A stretch of 14,148 nt of DNA from Desulfobacteraceae bacterium (GTDB lineage Bacteria > Desulfobacterota > Desulfobulbia > Desulfobulbales > Desulfobulbaceae): the NCBI GenBank assembly GCA_022837185.1, contig JALHJD010000046.1, positions 1-14,148 on the forward strand, read 5' to 3'. The position numbers were made by a program, and so were the translations under genes. Below the pieces are notes generated by a model. That model was not told the DNA's origin, ran no database searches, and saw only the letters and a list, made by a program, of their open reading frames with translations. Positions 6,096 through 12,045 of this stretch are shown here, piece after piece (position 1 is the stretch's first letter; the number at the start of each line of letters is the position of its first letter).

Positions 6096-7253
6096 TCAGG
6101 CGGTCTGCAGCCTGGCGTAGGCAGAGGCGGCGCATTCGTTCTTGCCGATATCGAGGATCTCCTGCTCTTCCTCGTCGGCCTGCTCGAGGTTGGCGTTTAT
6201 CCGCCTGATGCGGGCGTATTCCTCCGGCTGGGGACGAATGTTGGCTTTGATGAAGTCGATGAACCGGTCAACGGTGTCCATGGCATAAATGGATTCGTTG
6301 CGCCGGATCGCCTCCCCGAGGGGGCAACGGAAGACGAGTTCGCTGTCGGCCTCGTCCCAGGCGATGAAGTGGCCGGGCAGGACAACGAGGTTCGGGTCCA
6401 TCCGCCGGACCGCCTGCATGGTCGCAAACAGGAGTTTTGACCATTCTTCGGCCCGGCCTCCCAGGTCGGGGCGGCCGATGGAACGGATGAACACGGTGTC
6501 GCCGCTGAGCATGAAGGTGTCATCGATGCAGTATGAGGTGCTGCCCGGGGTATGGCCGGGGGTGAACAGGGCCCGGATTGCCGGCCCGCCGGCCGAGAAA
6601 CCATACCGCCGGCCGTCCCGCAGCGGGGTATAGGCAATTTTCGCCCCCTGGAAGTCGGCCTCGTTGGCCAGGAATTCCGCCCCGGCTCGTTCGGCGATCA
6701 TCCGGCTGCCGGCGATATAATCGGCCTGGAGGTGGGTTTCAAAGCTCTTGACGATGCGAGCGTTTTTCCTGTCGGCGAAATCAAGGTAAAATTCGACGTT
6801 GCGGGACGGATCAAAAAGCATCATCTCTTCCCCGGCAACCAGGCCGTAGCTGCAGGACGCCTTGCCGGGCCGGATGAACTGGTACAGCTCATACCCGGCC
6901 GCGGCGGCGACGCGCCGGGGCACCAGGAGATTGCCCCAGCTGCTGATGCCGCCGGTCAGGTAGCCGGCATCGTTGAATCCATGCTTCCCGGGTATTTCAG
7001 CCACGTACTTTGCCGACGCCTCGGTGGCGCAGATGAACCGGAGCCTTTTGCCCCGGGGCAGGCGGGCGACGCTTTCCCGCTCCATTTCCATGAAATCGAA
7101 ATAGGGGATGTTGAGCAGGGGAAAGGGGCGCGGGCCTTCGACTTTGAAGCGGGCGAATTCCTTCTCATTGCGCACATCGACGACCACCACGTCCTCCCCG
7201 GAGGTCAGCCAGTCATAGAGGTTGCGGGCCGTATAGGGAAAAACCGAGTTCAT
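6096..7253 (-). CDS. Rhodanese / metallo-beta-lactamase fusion, persulfide-dioxygenase-like
   Basis: This 385-residue cytoplasmic protein has an N-terminal rhodanese domain (about 5-112, VVVVDVRNEKEF, catalytic Cys75 in FICATEAS) and a metallo-beta-lactamase domain (about 120-330). The usual HxHxDH motif is degenerate: THLQADY keeps H174 and D178 but has Q176 and Y179. The three residues matching the single-iron ligands of ETHE1-type persulfide dioxygenases are all kept: H174, H234 (TPGH) and D252 (SGD), and H295 (LPGH) is present. The second metal site of glyoxalase II is therefore lost. This fits oxidation of glutathione or similar persulfide, with sulfur moved by the rhodanese; the reaction is inferred. 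Rhodanese-first order differs from CstB, where the beta-lactamase comes first. The ATG at 7253 follows GAGGG at a long 11-base spacing. First gene of the row with yjbQ and the transpeptidase. Confidence 0.87.
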   Translation of the reverse strand: MNSVFPYTARNLYDWLTSGEDVVVVDVRNEKEFARFKVEGPRPFPLLNIPYFDFMEMERESVARLPRGKRLRFICATEASAKYVAEIPGKHGFNDAGYLTGGISSWGNLLVPRRVAAAAGYELYQFIRPGKASCSYGLVAGEEMMLFDPSRNVEFYLDFADRKNARIVKSFETHLQADYIAGSRMIAERAGAEFLANEADFQGAKIAYTPLRDGRRYGFSAGGPAIRALFTPGHTPGSTSYCIDDTFMLSGDTVFIRSIGRPDLGGRAEEWSKLLFATMQAVRRMDPNLVVLPGHFIAWDEADSELVFRCPLGEAIRRNESIYAMDTVDRFIDFIKANIRPQPEEYARIRRINANLEQADEEEQEILDIGKNECAASAYARLQTA

Positions 7254-7280
7254 GATAGAGTACCCTCATGATTCATTGTG

Positions 7281-7301
7281 CGGCACAACAGAGTTGTGCC
7301 G
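7281..7301. promoter_or_regulatory. Perfect 9-bp inverted repeat upstream of the rhodanese gene
   Basis: CGGCACAAC (7281-7289) and GTTGTGCCG (7293-7301) are exactly complementary around a 3-nt centre. The site is 28-48 bases before the start codon of the rhodanese/beta-lactamase gene. It could be an operator for a dimeric repressor or a tight hairpin in the leader. There is no T-run, so it is not a terminator. Confidence 0.55.
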
Positions 7302-7304
7302 GCA

Positions 7305-7506
7305 ATTCAGAAATTTGATTACCACTCATCTTCAGCAGTGAAATTGCCATGGTTCGCAGTGGTTGGTTTCGTGTGTATTTCGACCGCAGGGAGAAATCTC
7401 ACGTCCTCGGAGCAAGGAGATTTCTCACATTCGTTCGAAATGACAACATTTTTTCTAACACCAACAATACATTTACTGAAGATTGGTGGTAATCACATTC
7501 AGAAAT
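7305..7506. mobile_element. MITE-like element with target-site duplication
   Basis: The 182-bp element (7315-7496) has terminal inverted repeats of the form TGATTACCACnnATCTTCAG: left 7316-7335, right 7476-7495 on the other strand, differing only at the two n positions. It is flanked by an exact 10-bp direct repeat ATTCAGAAAT (7305-7314 and 7497-7506), as expected of a target-site duplication. It has no credible gene and is visibly more AT-rich than its neighbours. The interior is a long imperfect palindrome including the 74-bp repeat at 7372-7445. It accounts for most of the 304-bp gap between the rhodanese gene and the lipoprotein gene. A non-autonomous transposon is the best reading; the family is unknown. 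Confidence 0.75.
7372..7445. repeat. Interspersed-type palindrome inside the MITE-like element
   Basis: Arms of about 29 bases (7372-7400 and 7417-7445) are near-complementary around a 16-base centre. Core blocks are ATTTCGA / TCGAAAT and GAGAAATCTC / GAGATTTCTC. The layout is one I recall as a widespread dispersed palindrome in environmental bacterial genomes, but I cannot confirm that here. Confidence 0.65.
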
Positions 7507-7557
7507 GTTCAAGGTCAAGTGTTCCGCTTCCTGGCAGGAACCAGGCTGCCGGACAGG

Positions 7558-7842
7558 TCATATTCCCCTGCTGGAGAAGAAGACGGCCTTGTCTCCGACA
7601 AAGCGGACGGTGATCATCCGGTCTTTTTTGCCCCAGTCGCAGGTTTTTGCCGTCAGGACGGAGTCGCAGCGGGAAGGCTTCCCCAGTACCGCGGTCACCT
7701 CGGAGTATTCCATGCCCACCTGGAGCCTGCGGTAGTTCTCCTGCGTCACCCTGCTGCAGGCGGCGAGGAGGAACAGGAGCGAGGCAATGATGATCAGGCC
7801 GGCGGTCTTTCCCGCGCCGAACCGGGGAAATGGCCGGCTCAT
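7558..7842 (-). CDS. Small lipoprotein with SmpA/BamE-like fold
   Basis: The 94-residue product has a lipoprotein signal peptide: a basic N-terminus, a hydrophobic core and the lipobox LLAAC, with C29 as the lipidated residue. The mature part (about 65 residues) contains LQVGMEYSEVTAVLGKPSRC and ends in a beta-rich segment. The GM-x-x-x-V-x-x-x-LGKP pattern is typical of the SmpA/OmlA (BamE-like) group of small envelope lipoproteins. It is too short and generic to call BamE. Its ATG overlaps the stop of the MORN gene (ATGA at 7839-7842), so translation is coupled and the two probably work together at the cell envelope. Confidence 0.75.
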   Translation of the reverse strand: MSRPFPRFGAGKTAGLIIIASLLFLLAACSRVTQENYRRLQVGMEYSEVTAVLGKPSRCDSVLTAKTCDWGKKDRMITVRFVGDKAVFFSSRGI

Positions 7843-8768
7843 GGCATGTAGGTCCCGTTGTCGAATCGGCCGCTCAACCGGGAGCCGTCGGGCATGGTCA
7901 GGGTTCCCTGTCCGTGGATGCGGTCTTCGTTGAATTCGCCGGTGTATTTTTTGCCGTCGCCAAAGATCATGGTCCCCTGACCGTGCATCCGACCATTGGC
8001 GAAATCACCGGTATACCGGCGCCCGTCGGGAAATGTTTCCGTCCCCTGGCCGGATTTTTCATCGTTGAGCCATCCGCCGGTGTATTTCCGGCCGTCGGCG
8101 TTGATCATCACCCCGGCGCCGTGCCTTTTTCCTTCAGCCCATTCTCCGGTATATTCGGCTCCGTCCCTGAACCTGTAGGTTCCCTGCCCGGCAAACATGC
8201 CGTCCCTGAACTCGCCGGTGTAGCTCTCCCCGTCGGGGTAGGTCATGGTTCCCTGCCCGCTGCGGACGCCGTCCTGCCACTGGCCGGTGTATTGACTGGA
8301 GTCGGCGAAGGTGTAGGTGCCCTGGCCGTTGAACTTGTTGTCGACGAACTCTCCGACATACAGGTCGCCGTTGGCGAATTTCGCGGTTCCCCGGCCGTTG
8401 GGCCGGCCGTTGAGGAAATCGCCGCTATATTCCTGACCGTCGGGCAGGGTCAACGTCCCCTGGCCGCTCCGTTGTCCATTCTCAAAGCCGCCGACGTATC
8501 TGCCGCCGTCGGGGGAAGTTTCCGTACCCAGTCCGTGCCGTTCGCCGTCGAAGAACTCTCCCTCGTAGACGGTGCCGTCGGGGAAGGTGTAGGTCCCGGT
8601 TCCGTTCTTGCGGCCGGCCCGGAATTCGCCCTCGTACCTGCCGCCGTCGGCGAAGACCTTCACGCCGACTCCGCCCACGCAGTTGCCCTCGATGCATTCA
8701 TCGGCATGCAGGGAAGAACAGGCCATGACCAGGACACAGGCAAGACCCAACCGTTTGATGCTTTTCAT
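7839..8768 (-). CDS. Exported MORN-repeat protein, 11 repeats
   Basis: The 309-residue product has an export signal (MKSIKRLGLACVLVMACSS...). Cleavage after LHA is likely; VMAC could also act as a weak lipobox. After a short cysteine-bearing linker come 11 complete 23-residue MORN repeats of the form YxGxFxxGxxxGxGTxxxPDGxx and a partial twelfth that ends the protein. At DNA level this is a 69-bp tandem repeat. MORN repeats form a long beta-sheet stack, and in bacteria are often on exported proteins; binding partner unknown. The ATG at 8768 has GGAGAG upstream, preferred over an in-frame ATG at 8786. The lipoprotein gene follows with a 4-base overlap. Repeat identity varies, so the array does not look recently expanded. 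Confidence 0.93.
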   Translation of the reverse strand: MKSIKRLGLACVLVMACSSLHADECIEGNCVGGVGVKVFADGGRYEGEFRAGRKNGTGTYTFPDGTVYEGEFFDGERHGLGTETSPDGGRYVGGFENGQRSGQGTLTLPDGQEYSGDFLNGRPNGRGTAKFANGDLYVGEFVDNKFNGQGTYTFADSSQYTGQWQDGVRSGQGTMTYPDGESYTGEFRDGMFAGQGTYRFRDGAEYTGEWAEGKRHGAGVMINADGRKYTGGWLNDEKSGQGTETFPDGRRYTGDFANGRMHGQGTMIFGDGKKYTGEFNEDRIHGQGTLTMPDGSRLSGRFDNGTYMP

Positions 8769-8830
8769 TGCGGCTCTCCGTTCCATGACAGATCAGTTGT
8801 CGCCACCAGGCGCGGGACGATTCTCTTCTA

Positions 8831-8859
8831 TCTATAGCGTAATTCCGGTTCCGACGCAA
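8831..8859 (-). promoter_or_regulatory. Candidate sigma-70 promoter of the MORN operon
   Basis: On the - strand, TTGCGT (8854-8859) and TATAGA (8831-8836) are 17 bases apart, about 60 bp before the MORN start codon. The -35 is weak (TTG only) and the -10 matches four of six. Confidence 0.4.
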
Positions 8860-8932
8860 AAAAAGAATGCCGGCGACCCGCCGTGAGAGCTTCGTGACCG
8901 GTGTCCGTTGCCCTGTATCGAATCTGTTCGGA

Positions 8933-8965
8933 TTGACCTTTTGCAGAGCGGGTTTATTCTATACT
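8933..8965 (+). promoter_or_regulatory. Candidate sigma-70 promoter of the small secreted protein
   Basis: TTGACC (8933-8938) is a near-consensus -35. TATTCT (8955-8960) follows at 16 bases; the better hexamer TATACT (8960-8965) is at 21 bases, too far for standard spacing. The leader would be about 70 nt. Confidence 0.45.
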
Positions 8966-9039
8966 GAACGACATAATTTCGGAGCGCAAAAACGTTTCCG
9001 ACATCCATCCGTTGATCTATTTTTCATGAGGAGGAAAAA

Positions 9040-9381
9040 ATGTGCTGTTCAATGCGTTCATTGTGGCTCGGTAAAATAATCATGGTGACCCTGGCGGTTA
9101 CCTTTGTCCTGTCGCTGTTTGTCCTGCCGGGCCTGGTGGCGGCCAAGCGCGACGACGGGCGGAACCGCTCGGAGTTCTACGGCATTGTCGAGGAGCGCCC
9201 GGCGAACGGGTTTCAGGGTCAATGGGTGATCGGCGGCCGTGTTGTCACCTCTGATGCCGGGACGGAGTTTGACGAATCGGACGGGCCGCTGGTGGTCGGC
9301 GGCTGCGCCAAGGTGAAGATCCGCTCCGACCGCGTCCACGAGATCGAGAGCGAACCGATGCGGGACTGCCTGAAAAAGTAA
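9040..9381 (+). CDS. Small secreted protein, DUF5666-like
   Basis: The product is 113 residues. A signal peptide with hydrophobic core about 12-31 ends near VAA at 35. The mature part is about 78 residues: FYGIVEERPANGFQGQWVIGG, then a value-of-function style segment VVTSDAGTEFD, then GPLVVGGCAKVKI. This is the pattern of DUF5666-type small beta-barrels (GxVxx...W.I.GRxV.....T.FD....VGxxVxV). Two cysteines (GGC, RDC) may form a disulfide. AGGAGG lies six bases before the ATG, so the start is secure. No function is known. It stands alone with its own promoter. Confidence 0.75.
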   Translation: MCCSMRSLWLGKIIMVTLAVTFVLSLFVLPGLVAAKRDDGRNRSEFYGIVEERPANGFQGQWVIGGRVVTSDAGTEFDESDGPLVVGGCAKVKIRSDRVHEIESEPMRDCLKK

Positions 9382-9486
9382 GCCGGGCCGGAACGTGCCG
9401 GTCTCCCGCCGGTCCGAACCAGAAATATTTCACAACCGGCCCCGCCCTCCTCAGGTTTTTTGAGCCGGGCACAATTTCCCGCACAT

Positions 9487-9515
9487 TTGATCCCTTTTTC
9501 ATAAAGTTGTATAAA
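9487..9515 (+). promoter_or_regulatory. Sigma-70 promoter of the beta-helix gene
   Basis: TTGATC (9487-9492), a 17-base spacer and TATAAA (9510-9515) make a good promoter in an AT-rich island. Transcription would start near 9522, giving a leader of about 99 nt that holds the folded element at 9538-9598. Confidence 0.65.
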
Positions 9516-9537
9516 TAAGTATATAAGCAATCAGGAC

Positions 9538-9598
9538 GGACGGCATGGGCAGGTGAATCCAACCGTGGCTTCGTGCAAGCCGGGGCTGATGCCTGTCC
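9538..9598 (+). ncRNA. Structured 5' leader, possible cis-regulatory RNA
   Basis: The outer stem pairs GGACGGCAT (9538-9546) with ATGCC and GTCC (9589-9593, 9595-9598), nine pairs with one bulged U. Inside are a hairpin GGCTT-cgtgc-AAGCC (9567-9581) and a possible small stem GGT (9552-9554) with ACC (9562-9564), so a three-way junction is plausible. It lies between a good promoter and the ribosome-binding site at 9611-9617. It resembles no riboswitch class closely enough for me to name. Confidence 0.4.
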
Positions 9599-9620
9599 GG
9601 TTCTTTCGCAGGGGGGGAAC

Positions 9621-10229
9621 ATGAAAAAGTTCATGATATGCATGGCGTTTCCGATGTCCATTCTGTTTCTTGTCTCCCTGCCGGTTGCTGCGGAAAGGGC
9701 TGTTCTTGCGCCGCTCGACGCGGTCAAGAAGGAACTGGTGCGTATTGTCACCGTCGCTCCCGAAGGCGGGGATTTCGACGATCCCGTTGCCGCGGTTGAT
9801 TCCATAACCGATGCCGGCGCCGACAATCCTTACCTGGTGATGATCGGTTCCGGCGAGTATACCCTGACCCGGACTCTGATCATGAAGCCCTTTGTCACCA
9901 TCTCCGGCTCGGGAAGTGAAACGACCATCCTGAGCGGGGCCATCAGCACGTTTTCCTATGACGGCGCCTCGGCCGTTGTCACCGGCGCGGACAACGCGAC
10001 CCTGCGGGATCTGACCGTGCGGAACACCGGCGGCAGCGGGGTTGCCATCGCCATTTATAACAACGGTGTTTCGCCGGTTATTCAGAATGTCGCCGCCACC
10101 GCCTCCGGCGCACGGTTCAACTACGGGGTTTACAACGAATACGGCTCATCGCCGGTCATGACCGATGTGACCGCCACCGCTACCGGCGGCTCGTATCATT
10201 ACGACGTCTTCAACTCCACTTCGCCGTAG
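9621..10229 (+). CDS. Secreted right-handed beta-helix protein, apparently short
   Basis: The 202-residue product has a signal peptide (MKKFMICMAFPMSILFLVSLPVAA, cleavage near 24). The mature part reads like a right-handed parallel beta-helix (pectin-lyase fold): IGSGEYTLTRTLIMKPFVTI, ISGSGSETTIL, NATLRDLTVRN, then repeats of the form SPVxxxVxATAxGxxxxYxVxN about 35 residues apart. It ends in the middle of such a repeat (FNSTSP), so it may be truncated, or simply a short family member. No catalytic residues are evident; a surface or matrix-binding role is only a guess. The ATG at 9621 follows a G-run (9611-9617); an upstream in-frame ATG at 9573 lies in the structured leader and is disfavoured. 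Confidence 0.78.
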   Translation: MKKFMICMAFPMSILFLVSLPVAAERAVLAPLDAVKKELVRIVTVAPEGGDFDDPVAAVDSITDAGADNPYLVMIGSGEYTLTRTLIMKPFVTISGSGSETTILSGAISTFSYDGASAVVTGADNATLRDLTVRNTGGSGVAIAIYNNGVSPVIQNVAATASGARFNYGVYNEYGSSPVMTDVTATATGGSYHYDVFNSTSP

Positions 10230-10269
10230 ATCCGAGTGACCCCGGCTCTTCCCGGATGCTGCAGGGACG

Positions 10270-10292
10270 GGTGCGGGAATGCCGCCCGCACC
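10270..10292 (+). terminator. Hairpin terminator of the beta-helix gene
   Basis: GGTGCGGG (10270-10277) pairs perfectly with CCCGCACC (10285-10292) around a 7-nt loop. It is followed by GCTTTGTCATT, a weak T-run. It lies 41 bases after the stop codon. Confidence 0.55.
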
Positions 10293-10348
10293 GCTTTGTC
10301 ATTCCCGTTCTGCCCGGTTGATGACAATTCTTCCACGGAGAATCGATA

Positions 10349-11095
10349 ATGGCCGAATACATCATTCATCCCATTGTCATGGGCACCAAGGTGTTTGATA
10401 AAACCATGATGACCTACCAGTACGGGGCCGGGGTCACTTATACGATTCCCATTTACTGCTGGTATCTGGAGGGCGGGGACCGGAAGATCCTGGTGGACAC
10501 CGGCGAGCTAAGCCCCATCCAGTCCGGGAGCAGGGAAGAGTCGATCGGCGGGAAAATTTATACTTTTGAGCAGGGATTGGCCCGCAGGGGCCTGGCGCCG
10601 CGTGATATCGACGTTGTCCTTCATACCCACCTGCACAACGATCACTGCGAAAACGATTACAAATGCGAAAACGCCGAGATATATGTCCATGACAAGGAGC
10701 TGGCCCGGATTCACGACCCCCATCCGCTGGATTTTCGCTACCTGGCTGATTACATCGAGGACGTGGAAAAAAACGGCCAGGTGAGAAGTTTGTCGAAGGA
10801 TACGGAAATCCTGCCCGGCATTCGCATGGTGCATACTCCCGCCCATACCGAGGGAGGCATGACCATACTGGTCGAGACCCCCTCCGGCCGGGCGGCCATT
10901 ACGGGTTTTTGCGTCATCGATGAGAACCTCAATCCGCCCAGGGAAATACGGGCCATGGAGATGGATGTCATTCCTCCGGGCACCCACGTGAACGTGTATG
11001 CAGCGTATGACATTCTGCTGCAGGTGAAGAAGATGGCGGATATCCTGCTGCCGCTGCACGAGCCGAGGTTTGCGGCGATGGAGACCATTCCGTGA
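10349..11095 (+). CDS. Metallo-beta-lactamase hydrolase, AHL-lactonase-like
   Basis: The 248-residue cytoplasmic protein has the metal motif THLHNDHC (HxHxDH) near residue 92, a second histidine in HTPAHTEGG and a third in LPLHE near the end. The layout and the opening (short N-terminus, YxIPIYCWYLEGG, LVDTGE) match the AiiA/AttM lactonase group, which opens the lactone of acyl-homoserine lactones. The bridging aspartate expected after the second histidine (TIDASY in AiiA) appears to be glycine here (ITGFCVIDEN), so metal binding may differ; I recall TGFC variants in related proteins. Substrate unknown, and lactonase activity should not be assumed. ACGGAG lies eight bases before the ATG. It stands alone between two hairpins. 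Confidence 0.85.
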   Translation: MAEYIIHPIVMGTKVFDKTMMTYQYGAGVTYTIPIYCWYLEGGDRKILVDTGELSPIQSGSREESIGGKIYTFEQGLARRGLAPRDIDVVLHTHLHNDHCENDYKCENAEIYVHDKELARIHDPHPLDFRYLADYIEDVEKNGQVRSLSKDTEILPGIRMVHTPAHTEGGMTILVETPSGRAAITGFCVIDENLNPPREIRAMEMDVIPPGTHVNVYAAYDILLQVKKMADILLPLHEPRFAAMETIP

Positions 11096-11117
11096 TCGCC
11101 TCCGGCGGTGATGTGTT
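11095..11117 (+). terminator. Weak terminator of the lactonase-like gene
   Basis: ATCGCC (11095-11100) and GGTGAT (11107-11112) form six pairs including one G-U, followed by GTGTTTTC. It begins on the last base of the stop codon. Confidence 0.4.
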
Positions 11118-11137
11118 TTCTCCTGACGGAAGATTGC

Positions 11138-11163
11138 GTTGGGCTTTTCGAGCCAAGCCCAAC
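11138..11163. repeat. Inverted repeat at the left end of the cassette region
   Basis: GTTGGGCTT (11138-11146) and AAGCCCAAC (11155-11163) pair perfectly around an 8-nt loop. GTTGGGC fits the integron R' core GTTRRRY and complements the R'' core GCCCAAC at 11629-11635, so it may mark the left end of the gene cassette. It also resembles the REP-like hairpin at 46-82. No T-run follows. Confidence 0.6.
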
Positions 11164-11226
11164 CGGCGTCCCTGATAACAATTCACGGATACAGATAAAC
11201 ATAAGAAAAGCATTGCAGGGGTCGGC

Positions 11227-11670
11227 ATGGCATTCAAACGTCAACTTTTAGCCATCGCGAGCATTGTCGTCTTCGCGTTACTTTGGAATGGGCTAGTGCA
11301 CCTTTTCTTTCTTCGAGAAGCTGACCTGGCCATCGTTGCGTTCGGACGACCGCCACAAGAGCGCAGCATGGTGCTTGGCCTGGGAATTACGGTGGGTATT
11401 TCCGCCCTGTTCTTAGTGAGTTTCCTTCAGTGGCCACACCGCGGAGTGCGGGCGGGCCTTCGCCACGGTGTATTTTTTGGTCTGCTTGCCGGGCTCCTTG
11501 TTGATGCGAACCAGTATCTTCTATATCCGCTCCCGGCATCGCTCGCATTAATGTGGTTTGCATTCGGGTTCGTGGAATTCTGCATTTACGGACTCATCGT
11601 CGGGCGGATATACCCGAATGAGGTTGCCGCCCAACCGCATTCAGCCGACGCCCGTGCCTCGTGCGGCTGA
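11227..11670 (+). CDS. Cassette-borne membrane protein
   Basis: The 147-residue product has four hydrophobic segments (about 7-29, 48-68, 83-100 and 106-127), so it is an integral inner-membrane protein of no family I recognise. AGGGG lies five bases before the ATG. Base composition is visibly more AT-rich and less codon-biased than the surrounding genes, suggesting transfer. The last 14 residues (QPHSADARASCG and neighbours) are encoded by the attC-like site at 11629-11684, so the C-terminal tail is a by-product of the recombination site, as is common for integron cassette genes. It lacks a clear promoter of its own. Function unknown. Confidence 0.72.
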   Translation: MAFKRQLLAIASIVVFALLWNGLVHLFFLREADLAIVAFGRPPQERSMVLGLGITVGISALFLVSFLQWPHRGVRAGLRHGVFFGLLAGLLVDANQYLLYPLPASLALMWFAFGFVEFCIYGLIVGRIYPNEVAAQPHSADARASCG

Positions 11671-11684
11671 TGTGTGCGTTGCCA
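11629..11684 (+). mobile_element. Integron attC-like recombination site
   Basis: R'' core GCCCAAC (11629-11635), six spacer bases, L'' CAGCCGAC (11642-11649), a loop, L' GTGCGGCTG (11661-11669), eight spacer bases and a terminal GCGTT (R' at 11678). L'' and L' pair over CAGCCG/CGGCTG with A11648 left unpaired, then pair again, reproducing the extrahelical base that orients attC recombination. The L'' region closely resembles the attC of aadA cassettes as I recall it. R' reads GTTGCCA rather than GTTRRRY, which is expected if bases after GTT belong to flanking DNA. Confidence 0.65.
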
Positions 11685-11823
11685 GCATCAATCTCAAAAA
11701 AATAAAAGATATTCTTGAGTCAAGCTCCTCGGCGAGTGTTGTAACGGAAATTTGGTTGACTCCTCGCGTGGAATTTTCTGACATGATTACCCACGAATAA
11801 TACAGAAGGAACAAACACAAAAG

Positions 11824-11862
11824 AAAAAGGGGAAGCAGCCATAATGCTGCAACCCTTTTTTT
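11824..11862. terminator. Bidirectional terminator downstream of tRNA-Leu
   Basis: A stem GCAGC (11835-11839) / GCTGC (11846-11850) is extended past a 2x2 internal loop by GGG/CCC and an A-run pairing with a T-run. T-runs follow on both strands: TTTTTTT on +, TTTTTCTTTT on -. It starts only a few bases after the tRNA's CCA and also faces the cassette gene. Confidence 0.8.
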
Positions 11863-11864
11863 CC

Positions 11865-11952
11865 TGGTGCCCGGGGCGGGAATCGAACCCGCACAGGTGA
11901 AACACCCGAGGGATTTTAAGTCCCTTGCGTCTACCAGTTCCGCCACCCGGGC
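11865..11952 (-). tRNA. tRNA-Leu (anticodon UAA)
   Basis: The - strand reads GCCCGGGTGGCGGAACTGG..., with acceptor arms GCCCGGG/CCCGGGC, a D-arm GGTAGACGC, an anticodon stem GGGA/TCCC around loop CTTAAAA (anticodon TAA), a long class II variable arm, and the T-arm GCGGGTTCGATTCCCGC. The discriminator is A and CCA is encoded (11865-11867). It reads UUA and UUG leucine codons. Confidence 0.97.
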
Positions 11953-11968
11953 AATGGAATTGAGCGGC

Positions 11969-11997
11969 AATGTACCCGCCGGCCGGTTTTTTGTCAA
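11969..11997 (-). promoter_or_regulatory. Promoter of tRNA-Leu
   Basis: On the - strand a perfect TTGACA (11992-11997), a 17-base spacer and TACATT (11969-11974) precede a GC-rich discriminator (GCCGCTC), the pattern of stringently controlled stable-RNA promoters. CCGGCCG (11979-11985) and CGGCCGG (11999-12005) form an inverted repeat that brackets the -35. Confidence 0.85.
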
Positions 11998-12017
11998 TCG
12001 GCCGGGGGATGGGGATT

Positions 12018-12042
12018 GCGGGCTTCGCCTCAGTTGGCCCGC
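12018..12042 (-). terminator. Hairpin after the ybeY-pdxJ gene
   Basis: GCGGGC (12018-12023) and GCCCGC (12037-12042) form a six-pair stem just after the stop codon. No T-run follows, so termination efficiency is doubtful. Confidence 0.35.
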
Positions 12043-12045
12043 GGT

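Noticed and set aside
7839..8768. CRISPR-like regular DNA repeat
   Set aside because: The 69-bp periodicity is the coding sequence of MORN repeats with no conserved repeat/spacer alternation.
7830..8837. A 335-codon + frame opposite the MORN gene
   Set aside because: It only mirrors the 69-bp MORN repeat; no independent ribosome-binding site or domain.
9580..9598. Fluoride riboswitch, because of GGCTGATG followed by CC
   Set aside because: The 5' half lacks the GGnGATGG segment, and here ATG of TGATG is paired in the closing stem instead of being free.
9538..9598. GEMM (cyclic dinucleotide) riboswitch, because of the GGCAT/ATGCC closing stem and GGGCA, GCAAGCC pieces
   Set aside because: The core AAACC, the GAAA tetraloop stem and the GACGCAAAGCC segment are missing, so I list it only as an unclassified structured leader.
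11717..11762. Inverted repeat GAGTCAA / TTGACTC between the cassette and tRNA-Leu
   Set aside because: Only 7 bp with a 32-bp gap in AT-rich sequence and no neighbouring start site; could be chance.
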